Positions 55,601 to 64,000 of a stretch of 64,000 bases of DNA are shown piece after piece. This stretch comes from Symbiodinium natans. Lineage: Eukaryota; Sar; Dinophyceae; Suessiales; Symbiodiniaceae. The notes beneath the pieces were generated by a model. That model was not told where the DNA came from. It made no database searches and saw nothing but the letters and a program-made list of their open reading frames with translations. How positions within the stretch are numbered: the stretch's first letter is position 1; every line of letters begins with the position of its first letter. Location of the stretch: the NCBI GenBank assembly GCA_905221605.1, contig CAJNDS010002712.1, positions 631,001 through 695,000 on the forward strand, given 5' to 3'. A program made the position numbers and the translations under genes.

Positions 55601-58595
55601 GCAAGCCCACGAAGCTCTAGTGTAGCTGGGGACTTCTCTTTATACCTATCACCCCCTACACTCCTCAGCTTCCTGAGCGTGCGACATGGTGTGCCAGGCA
55701 GGTGCCAGAAAATCCTACAACACCTACATATTATTATTAAAAAAATATATATATATATATATATACCTGTCTATCTCGTGAGTTGGGTGTGTTTCGCGCC
55801 GAGTTTGCGGCGGTCCGCGGCGCGTTTTGGGGGGCCTCGGCTCGGGCTAAGGTTCCAAGCTTTCCTGCACAATGGCCGGCTACAAGGCATCTGAAGCGGC
55901 CAAACTGAGACTCCTGTGCTTGTTAGGGTTTCGAGTTCCTGCAGTTGGGTATTCTCCTCCTGGCTCCCCTCCAGCCTCCTTGCGCAGGCCGCGAACTGCA
56001 GGTGTTTTGGCTGCATCGGGAGCTCAGCCCCCAAATATCCCTTCAGAGAATCCCCTGCGTTTGGAGCTCACATGGAATCTGAGCTTGTTGTTGCTGACGA
56101 CCCAAGATTCGGAGGTTCATTGGATGACAGGCTTGATCTGAAACCTACAGAAGCAAGAAAGAATCCAATGTGGAGTAGCTCTTCTAGGCTAGGCCCTTGG
56201 CATCGAGAGATGATTCAATGGGTGAACCAATTCCACGGGCTGAGTCTTGAGGTTCCAGAATCGGTGGATCTGGCTATCGATTCGAAAGAGCTATAAGTCC
56301 CCCTAGGTCTCGCGTTGAGACCTAGTGCCCGACCTCGGAAAACCCCCTAAAATACCAGTTCAGGTGACCAGCGGTCTTCCTTTAAACTGAACATGGTTCT
56401 CAACACTATGCAACTTACAACCCAGTTCTAGGCTTGTACATGTAGCTATCTAAGGCACTTGTAGGCATACCCCCAAGTAGGATTGTCTAGTTTAGTGACG
56501 TAAGCCTCTTATAGGCGTACCCCAATACCCCTAACAGGGTTATAGTTGGGTTCTTTAAGTACCGCACCGTGAACCTCCCCGAGTTGATCCAGGATGCCAC
56601 TGGGCTGGTGGGTCCTCAGAGTGGCGCAGCCCCTGGCTTCGCTGAAGAGCAGGCCTTGGGGGTTTAGGGTTTAGGGTTTAGGGGGTTAGGGTTTAGGGTT
56701 TAGGGTTTATAGGGTTTAGGGTTTAGGGTTTAGGGCTGGCTGAACAGCCGAGGAGGCAGCGCTGGCAGTCATCAAGTCCGGTTTCAAAAGGGTTTATGGT
56801 TTAGGGTTTAGGGTTCATTCGTAAGCAGGATGGGCTATCATACCCTGTAACCATCCACAACCCTTTAAAAAGGCCCTTTCATGGGTTGATTATGGGAGAT
56901 TCTAAGGCCTCATATAACCAGTCCTGGAATGTAAAGTTTGAAGGAACGCGGGCCGGGTGTCGTCTTAGGCGCGTCAGAGTTGGAGGCCTTCGGGGGGTCA
57001 TCTGAGCGTCAGCTTTCGGTGCGACTTGCGCTGGGAGCTTCTTTGTGGCCTTGCGCCGCTGAGCAACTGAGCAGGCGCTGCAGGCGGCAGCCAGGGTTCA
57101 GGGTTTAGGGTTCAGGGTATAGGGTTTAGGGTTCTGGAGCCTTTCTGGCCATGAAGACACGCGAAGTGTCCTTTTGGTCCTTCCGTTGGTTTCAGGAGCT
57201 CGGCATCTTCACCGGGAGGATCAAGAACTTTCATCAGGCAAGGGGCTGGGTCACAGGAAAGACTGCGGGAGCGAAATTCTGGGCCTTGTCTTCTTCAGAG
57301 ATACAAGTTGTTTGGGCGAACTTAGGGAAGAGAAGGTAGAGTAGGCGCTTCTGGAAGCACATGGAGGACAGCGGAGGCATTGATAGCCATTGATAGCGCC
57401 CTGAAGGTCTGAGAATGTGACTTGATGAAACTCACAATCCCGAGTCGTCTCAGTGATTGCAAGAAAGGCTACTTCTGCGACTCTTTTGCATCAGTATATC
57501 ACATGGACACGTTGAGGTTCGGGCCTTTGTGCCATTGTGTGCACCAAAGCACGAAGACCTCGCATCCTCCGCCATCAGATTTCTGAGGCCCCTTGCCCCA
57601 GGCCCCCTCGAGCCACCCCCCTCAGCGAAACTCACCGATAGTACATGTAGTCAACTGTAGTCATGTAACATACATACGCAGCTGCATGTCGCAGCAGCGC
57701 CCATGCTATCTACAAGTTCCTTGGCTCCTTGATGCAGTACTCTACTTTCTGAGCACGAAGTCACAGGACAAAGGCTTCGGCTTCATCGTCTGCGAAGCGC
57801 TGAACATGCAGGGCTTCCAGGGCGATGCCGCTCGGGCGGAATGTGGGGCCGAGGTTTTGGATTCCGGGGCTCTTCGTGTGCGGAGCTGTTTTGCTAGGCG
57901 CAGAGGCGAAAGAGTCCGGCGCCTGCAACTGCAAGTCTTGCCCCTCTTGTGGTGTAGGTGATCGTGAGACCACCCCTAAACCCTATTAGCCCTCGCTCTT
58001 GGGTGGCAGAACCAAGCTGAAGAGAGAGAATAACTTATTTAAGGCCCGTGGGGTCCCAAAATGTCAGAAGTGCAGCCAGGCTGAGTTTTGTGCTTTCGTT
58101 CGCTGCTACACCTCCAGGTCTTCCTGCATCAGAGGCACAAGGGGGAATTCAGGGAAGGCGACTTCGTTGCGTTCATGGCCGTGCTCCGAAATGGAAAGCT
58201 CCAAGCCAAGGACCGGACATGTGTCTCAACACCACTAAAATGGGCTCCCATGCTTGCAGTGATTCGTGAGGCTTGTGCTGCAGGGTACGGCCCTTTGCGG
58301 CCTTTGCGTCTGTCAGGACCTCGAGCAAGCCCCGCCCGGCAATGACGGATGCATGGGCGGAGGCATGGGTGCAGGCCCAATGGGGTGTCCTTGCATGGGA
58401 GGCCCAGGCCCAATGGGCCCCATGGGAGGGCCCTGCATGGGCGGTCCTATGGGCGGCCCCATGGGCCCCATGGGCATGGGTGGCCCCATGAACGGCCCCA
58501 TGGGCTGTATGGGTGGGCCCATGGGTTGCGGCAAAGGCTGCGGCAAGGGCTTCGGGGACAAGGGCAAAAACGCCGGTCGACCTGGCCCCTACTGA
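52637..58595 (+). CDS. Three cold-shock-like domains with Cys/Gly- and Met/Gly-rich linkers
   Basis: A probable RNA-binding protein. Exons: 52637-52686, 52864-52928, (one or more missing), 53659-53697, 54041-54100, 54280-54608, 54746-54803, 54992-55040, 55202-55268, 55546-55581, 55852-55886, 56593-56652, 57196-57244, 57774-57826, 58118-58210, 58317-58595. The N-terminus is MDPTIILNTLTGIDAA then LCAKDSILATVLAQLMQ. Domain 1 is MGFINCPELS, VFGCDVMVKALQLGNFVEG, VNFAVTLNEENKPQAFDL. Domain 2 is VLGEFYGIIKSYNPEKGFGF, IACDAL, GDVYLN, VGDFKVGQEVKF, AFLHNGRLQ. Domain 3 is ELGIFTGRIKNFHQARGFGF, IVCEAL, DVFLHQRHKGEFREGDFVAF, LRNGKLQAKDL. KGFGFI and DVFLH match cold-shock RNP1 and RNP2. A Cys-Gly run follows domain 1 and a Met-Gly-Pro tail ends the protein (TGA 58593). 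Most junctions keep phase, except around 53000-53650 and into 56593. Most donors are GC. Confidence 0.75.
55738..55764. repeat. (AT)n microsatellite
   Basis: A-run then about 12 AT units in an intron of the cold-shock gene. Confidence 0.9.
56303..56325. repeat. Perfect 9-bp palindrome
   Basis: CTAGGTCTC and GAGACCTAG around GCGTT, in the intron before 56593. Confidence 0.8.
56661..56733. repeat. Interstitial (TTTAGGG)n array
   Basis: About ten TTTAGGG units with a few variants, starting 8 bases after a cold-shock gene exon (56652). More units lie at 56790-56815 and 57095-57132. Confidence 0.9.
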
Positions 58596-59136
58596 TTCTG
58601 ATCTTTCCCGCGTTGCTTCAATCCGCACGACCGAATCTTACTGAGAGTAAGCTTAAGGGAAGCTCTCCGCAGTCCTCACATGGGTGCAGATTGAAGAGAC
58701 TCAGCTCGCCAGCTGATTCTTGTTTAGCCCGGCATGGGCTACCGAGAGCAACCGCAGCTTCAAGATAGGGTGTGGGGGTTTAGGTTCAAAAGGGTTTAGG
58801 GGCCTGCAGGTGAGGAGTCTGGGTTGAAAAAGGGTTTAGGGGCAAGAAACATCTTGCATGCAGAAACAGCTCTCAGCAGGAATCACGGCCTTCACTGACC
58901 TTGCAAGAGATGGCGCCCAATTCGCCTAGCGAGCGACCCATGGCGCGTTCAAGGTTTCAGGTTTTGGTTTCACACCAGACTTATGAGCGATAGCGTACGG
59001 CTAAGCCTCGTGAAGTGACCAGGAGGAGTCGATGTTATGACAAAAGGGGTACTGGGAAGTACCATTGCTAGCATGGATCCACGCTTCCTTCCGTCTACAT
59101 GCATTGGCTTCACGATATCTAAATCTGCCAAGGCCC
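58596..59136. other. No gene seen
   Basis: The sequence after the cold-shock gene stop contains TTCAAAAGGGTTTAGGGG-like phrases near 58785 and 58828, and otherwise no recognisable exon. Confidence 0.4.
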
Positions 59137-59966
59137 ATGCCGGCCAAGCCTAAGCCCGGAAAGGAAGACAACTCCCCAGGTCATGCTTCATGGGGCTTAG
59201 AGGGCAGACAGGATCACACCTCACCTGCGGGGCGAGCGAGAAAAATGAGCCGCAGCCATGGCACATCGAAGTCCTCAAGCGGCATATGCAGGGTGTGAGA
59301 GGTTGAGGGCTGTGTGCTGCTGTTGCTGACTCAGCTCTACAGTGGAATCAAGGGTTTCCCGAGACCCCACGACCACCTTGCATCACTGCATTCTACGACC
59401 CAGAGTAGGCGCTTATTCCTTTGTTTTTCGAGTTTAGGTTCGCTTATAACGGTTTTTTCGCAGACATTGTCGGAAAGTTCGGATCCGGCTGAGCCTGGAG
59501 TCAAAATTTGGTTCCCTTATAAGCCCCTTTAAACTACGGGCACCCTTTTTTCCTAGGTTGCTCTTGGGTCTAGGACTTGTGATAGGGCTCAACTGACCTT
59601 ATGGCCAGGAACCAACAGATGGCAAGGCCTGGGACTGCTTCCTGCGTGCGCTTGGTGAACGGGTCTTGTACTTTTGAGCCCTCATGCGCTTTGACTTCAC
59701 AGTGCCGCCCGGCATGTTGCTGCGATGAAGTTAGTTCTTGCGCAGAAAACGCGGTTCACGCTCACGGCATGCCAGAAGCCCACGACCCACTGAATGGAAC
59801 GCCCGGGTTGCCTGTGGCGTTTGCATTTCAAGATCAGGGCCAATCTAACAAAAAGAGAGCCTCAACGCCCCTGCTTTTGGAGTTCTTGGCTTGGAGGAGA
59901 CGGTCACCGAAGACGAAGAAAGTAGCAGCGGCTCCGGTGATGGAAAGGATGAGACAGGCAGAGCGG
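59137..59966 (+). CDS. Hypothetical acidic protein, two candidate exons
   Basis: A start exon 59137-59179 reads MPAKPKPGKEDNSP and ends at a GTCATG donor. 59897-59966 reads ETVTEDEESSSGSGDGKDET and ends at GTGACA. Both are hydrophilic and charged and may belong to one gene, but the connecting exons are not found. The family 1 element at 59393 lies between them. No domain recognised. Confidence 0.27.
59393..59575 (+). repeat. TIR element family 1, copy D
   Basis: Begins CTACGACCCAGAGTAGGC, contains GCTTATTCC and a GGGCACCC block, and ends GTTGCTCTTGGGTCTAGGA. It is longer than copies B and C, with an internal insertion of about 75 bases. Confidence 0.6.
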
Positions 59967-60145
59967 GTGACATGGATCATTTCAGGACTTGGGCGACTTG
60001 GGCTGGACTTCTGGGTTTGGTTCTAGGGTTGAAGTTGAGGCAACATCGGCCTAGTTGCGCCGCCATGTCTGCACATTTTGCGAGTCCTGGCGCCGCACTT
60101 CAGAAGTCCGGGTGTCTCCGCTGTTGGCCTCCCTGTTGAAGTTCC

Positions 60146-60254
60146 TTGAGGACCAAATGAACCTTAAAATTGGGGTCATATACCCTATACTACTATAATC
60201 CCTATATTCAGGTATATGGACCTTAAACCGTTTAGGGTTCATTGGGTCCCAAAG
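60146..60254 (+). repeat. Palindromic MITE-like element, copy 1
   Basis: Left end TTGAGGACCAAATGAACCTT, right end GGTTCATTGGGTCCC: terminal inverted repeats of about 20 bases. The centre contains ATACCCTATACTACTATAAT. It is a strong inverted match to copy 2 at 60606-60702. No coding frame. Confidence 0.75.
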
Positions 60255-60605
60255 GTTCGGCATTGTTCGTTCAGGGCTGACACTGCATTCGGCTCGTGGT
60301 TTCGCAAAAGGATGCGCTCGCAGTGTCTTAGATCCACGGACAGGGGGTGGATGGGGTTCCTGCTTTGTAGGTTCTCGAGTGATGCAAACTCTTACTTTGG
60401 GGGTTGTAGGTTCGCATGGCTCACTAAAATCCAGTTCGAGGGCTTTTTATACTTTCAGGCCTAGGAGCACCAGTCAGAACTTAAAGGCCCCCCACCTCCA
60501 AGTCTCAAGATCAATCTTGAATTTCTCCCCTCCCCCCCCCCCCGGGGAGCCAAAGTACCCTAAAATAGGGGCCCAAGGGTACCTCAAGTCCTGGAGGACG
60601 TTTCT
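60255..60605. other. Spacer between inverted element copies
   Basis: No clear gene. Contains a C-run (60532-60543). 60379-60480 is open on the plus strand but not recognisable. Confidence 0.35.
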
Positions 60606-60702
60606 TAGGGACCAAATGGTTTATGGTCCATATACCTTAATCGGGATTGTAGATTGTAGTATAGGGTATGTGAACCAAATTTTAAGGTTCATGTGGTCCT
60701 CA
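60606..60702 (-). repeat. Palindromic MITE-like element, copy 2 (inverted)
   Basis: Its right end, read on the minus strand, is TTGAGGACCACATGAACCTT, one mismatch from copy 1. ATACCCTATACTAC and GGTATATGGACC also match in order. It lacks about 10 bases near its left end. Confidence 0.75.
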
Positions 60703-63164
60703 AGGTTAAGTGCTGCAACAGGCTCCGCCACTCAAGCAACAAAGCAGAGATCTGGTCCTCGCCAACCTCGCGGGCACAAGCAGGCAGATCTGGCATACGG
60801 GGTCATAGGTTTAAAGTGTATAGCTCACAACCCCTTAACCTTGAAGCCTAAAAAGGGGCTTGAAGGTTGTACATAGAGGGTATTCGGGCTTGGGCCTGTG
60901 GCATGACTCCCTGTAAGATGATCATTATCCTGTAGTGGTTCAAACTCTTTTCTATCACCCGTAAGATTATCATGAGTCGTAGTATTATGACTATAAATTT
61001 TATTGAAAGCTTACTTGGCTCAAGTCTTGAATCTCATTGCTAGAGCCGCTGGTTTTCTTGGTGTTCTCTTGTGGATGCTTGTAGCTGTGGAAGCTTTAGC
61101 TTCAGTCGGGCCACAGCCCCAGGACCTGCAAGCTTTCTTGCCACGCGCATGAAACAGATATTGGGGTTCCATAGCACTTTGCTAAAGTCCGAAACCTTTG
61201 TTTGTCCTGCAAGTAAACGATGTCTTGTTTCATTCGGTGAATAAACGGTTTGGAGTTCGTTCCTTGATTTTGGCTCGCAGTGCAGCATGGGCAAGAAGTC
61301 TTGGAACGGCAGAATGCGGCACGATCACCCCGCAAAAATTCGCGAATCACAAAACCCTCTTCGAGTCTTTCCCTTCAGCAAAAATAACATCAATAAGAAT
61401 AGCGGAACACTAGCAACAGCAAGTGTAATGAGTAGAAGTAGTAGTAATCCGATTCTAGGGTAAGGATATGGGAAGGCAGGAAGGCAATTTCCTACAGTTC
61501 CACTCCGAGCCTTGAATGCAAAGCCTGACACCCTGCCTTCCTGCTGATTGAACCTAACCCGAATGTGCAAGTGCAGGCGCCTCATGCGGGGAAAGCGGGT
61601 CGCCGCCGGCGCGTTCAAAATGCCTGCTCCCCCTCGTTGCGGGTTGGTGATTTTAATTTGCGGGTTGTTGGATTGACAATGAATCATTAAAGGCCTCACG
61701 ATGTTCTCCTGGTGCGTCCTGAGATAGGACCCGAGGGCCTTTGCAAGACTTCTGGGGCCGTGGGCGTTGGAACTTTGACCTGAGCCCCTGAACTGTGCAG
61801 GGGTTTTGACCCAAAGGGTCGTTCTAAGAAGGAAAGGATCACTACTGTATTACCGTATCTGTAAGGGGACCTCATTTTCGGAAAACTGCTGTCTTCTTGA
61901 AGCCTTGACGATGCTCTTCTGTAGGGCGAGCTCGCCGATTATAAGCCGGGAGCACCGATTCTAAGACCCCATCTAGGCCCTTGTGGGACCCTTCTTCTGC
62001 ACCATGTGAGTAATTGCACTTCGTATCCCCGAAAGTCCCAATCGTCCCAATCCATCCAAAGCTTGGGCCTCCATACCGATACTCGTGAGCATCCTCCATG
62101 AGCATGATAGAGATAGAGTTCCGACAATGCTCAGGGATTAGCAAATGCAGGCGCCTGGCGGCCAGGGCCAAGAGAACGCTAGCGACGTCTGAGATGCAGC
62201 TCCGGTGATTGAGTTTTTGGGGTCTGGAGAGTCGGGTTTACAGATGGTGAGGTGGTGGTGTCACACAAAACCAAAGCATGGCTTTTGGCTGACCTAGGCC
62301 TGGCATCATGGTCAAGGCTTCTTGCCACGCCAGCCTCGTGTTCCATAACCGATGCACGCATCTGTACAGGTAGTGCGCATACATAAATGTTTTTTTGAAT
62401 AGAAATAAGTGTGTGTATATATATATGTAGATATGTGTATATATATAAGTGTATTTATCTATACAGTTATTTCTCATCTAACTAGCTCTTTCCACATGTC
62501 AAGCATCCCCATGTGCTGTTTTGTTGTCTTCCTACGCGTGTTTCCGTGCCTCTGTGTGTGCATATGTGTCGATATATGGATGAAATGGTTTTCTAGCCCT
62601 GCAACAGAGTGCATGCATACATACATGCACAAGTGTGCTTGCCTGTATCTCTTTGGTGGAGCATTGCTGCATGATGCATGTGACGCAGCCAGGATCCCAT
62701 ATGCTTCTCTGCATTACACTTGGGGTGCGCCATATTGCATTTGGCTTTCATGTGCGTGTTGGTTGTGTTGTGCACATGCACGTACATGGTATGCTACTAT
62801 GTATGTCGTCTATTTGTGCCCTGTGTTGTGCTGGCATATGACCATACAGAGGTACGAATCATTTTGTTTAACTGGACCAGGTGCGCGTCTAGATGTGGTT
62901 TATAGGCTAAGAGGTTTTCGGAGGGAATTGCTGCATAGGCGCCTTCTTGCGACCTGCAAGGCCAGGTCTGTTTCTGAGCCCACGAAGTGCCTGGGTTGGC
63001 GCGCGTGAAAATAGTTCGAGCCCGGAGCTGTCGGGAGCATGACGCCCTGCCACCACTCCATCCGAGAACGCTGGTGGATGCTGGCCCCGGCTCAGAGCCC
63101 ACCAGAATGGTGCAAAAGTAGCATTGGGCAATAATTTTCCCTTCATCTGCCCGCGGCGCCCACC
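60703..63164. other. No gene assigned
   Basis: 61288 opens a frame beginning MGKKSWNGRMRHDHPAKIRE without recognisable family. 62370-62470 holds TA/TG microsatellites, and 62480-62850 is TG/CA-rich. The long open frame through it (62409-63008) looks repeat-driven in its first half. Confidence 0.3.
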
Positions 63165-63335
63165 ATGAACCTCTTGTGGCTCATTTTCGTGGTGGCTGTG
63201 GCCGATGCAAGTGTGCGGTGGTGGCCGGCAGCCAGTGAGGCGCCCAGCGGCATGCCAGCAGGACAGATGATCATGACCATGATGGTGATCTCATTCCTCG
63301 CAGCCCACGCGGCTGTTTGCTACCTGGCCACATAG
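63165..63335 (+). CDS. Small single-span membrane protein, 56 aa
   Basis: ATG in a good context (CACCATGA). The protein begins with a signal-type stretch, MNLLWLIFVVAVADASV, continues RWWPAASEAPSGMPAGQ, then a second hydrophobic helix, MIMTMMVISFLAAHAAVCYL, and ends ATAG. Predicted: cleaved signal peptide or first membrane segment, a short lumenal Trp/Pro-containing linker, then one membrane span. No family is recognised. It might instead be the first exon of a longer gene: an exon at 63418-63569 begins with a basic cytosolic-type segment (WHFHKRRHVADFYKQAIAEA). I found no donor that joins the two in phase. Confidence 0.5.
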   Translation: MNLLWLIFVVAVADASVRWWPAASEAPSGMPAGQMIMTMMVISFLAAHAAVCYLAT

Positions 63336-63417
63336 CACCTGCACCTTTGTACATCCAACCCGTGCCCGGAAACACAATGTGCGACCCCTTCCCCCCCCCC
63401 TTCCCCCCCAACCCGAG

Positions 63418-63569
63418 GTTGGCATTTCCACAAGCGCCGTCACGTGGCCGACTTCTACAAGCAGGCGATAGCAGAAGCCGGGTCCTCCACTACGGCATCC
63501 CGGCAAACTCAGCGTTGGGGAAGTGTGTTCAAGTCTGTTCAGGCTTGGGGGGGGAATGTTGTGCTTTAG
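63418..63569 (+). CDS. Exon with basic, soluble C-terminal sequence
   Basis: After a C-rich tract and AG, the frame reads WHFHKRRHVADFYKQAIAEA, then a Ser/Thr-rich stretch and VFKSVQAWGGNVVL before TAG at 63567. Strongly protein-like, with an amphipathic start. It probably is the last exon of the gene that includes, or follows, the small membrane protein 80 bases upstream. The junction is unresolved. Confidence 0.4.
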
Positions 63570-64000
63570 GTAATCAGGGCCCAACCCCCAAACAATTTAA
63601 GAAGAGCTAAATACCCAAGTTTGGGGCTTTGGGGGCTTCAGGCTTTGAGCTTTGAGGGCTGAGGGGGGGCCTCAGGCCCTGAAGCATCAGGCCTAGAGTG
63701 CCGAGAGGGATGAAGGGTTTGAGACGCCCTATTGGGCTCCGGATGAACCATTCCGGACTCCGGACCACCTGCAGTATATAAACGTGCTGGAATGGGAGGT
63801 TCCTTGGGGGCCGCGTTTCGCAACGTGTTCTTTACATGTGAAGCCCGGGTCCAGACATTCGAGAATCGGAAGCTGGAATCTTCAGGCTTTTGGGGCTGAG
63901 GGGCCTGAAGCCCTACAAGGGACACCTTTTGGCCTTATGCTGTTTTGTTAGGGTCACCCCGAAACCCGAAACTTCGTCAACCTAAGGAGGTCGCAGAATG
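63570..64000. other. No gene assigned
   Basis: Low-complexity GGCTT/GGGCTGAGG phrases. A minus-strand frame (63638-63925) is open but unrecognised. The window ends without a clear gene. Confidence 0.35.

Noticed and set aside
62409-63008. 199-aa plus-strand ORF with many Cys and aromatic residues
   Set aside because: Its first half is TA/TG/CA microsatellite sequence and its second half shows no recognisable domain.

Overview
The window reads as nuclear DNA of a dinoflagellate, most likely a Symbiodiniaceae alga. The reasons are: genes cut into exons of 15-100 bases; introns that start with GC or GA about as often as GT and end in AG followed by G; all assignable genes on the + strand; scattered plant-type telomere units (CCCTAAA/TTTAGGG); and long poly-G/poly-C runs. 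All exon models were built by eye from protein conservation and reading phase. There is no transcript evidence.

Layout: 1-7286 is gene-poor and repeat-rich. 7287-8893 is a five-exon SGNH/GDSL-hydrolase-like gene, followed by an unbroken NADP-dependent oxidoreductase (9306-10502). 10596-22082 holds telomere-derived arrays and several fragments of unrecognised genes. 22083-28408 is a nine-exon SAM-dependent methyltransferase of the leucine-carboxyl-methyltransferase type. 30051-32418 and 34641-35995 are two copies of one unrecognised gene. 39024-50170 is a cytosolic-type Hsp70 in about 31 exons. 52637-58595 is a protein with three cold-shock-like domains joined by Cys/Gly/Met-rich linkers. The right end has repeats, an acidic hypothetical gene and a small membrane protein (63165-63335).

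The genes share no obvious pathway; Hsp70 and the cold-shock protein are general protein and RNA chaperone types. The most interesting signal is in the introns. Several short element families with terminal inverted repeats sit inside introns, one ending exactly on a splice acceptor. Intron starts often repeat the first bases of the next exon. In Hsp70 I count 14 GC, 11 GA and one GT among 26 donors. Together this suggests introns spread here by insertion of mobile 'introner'-like elements.
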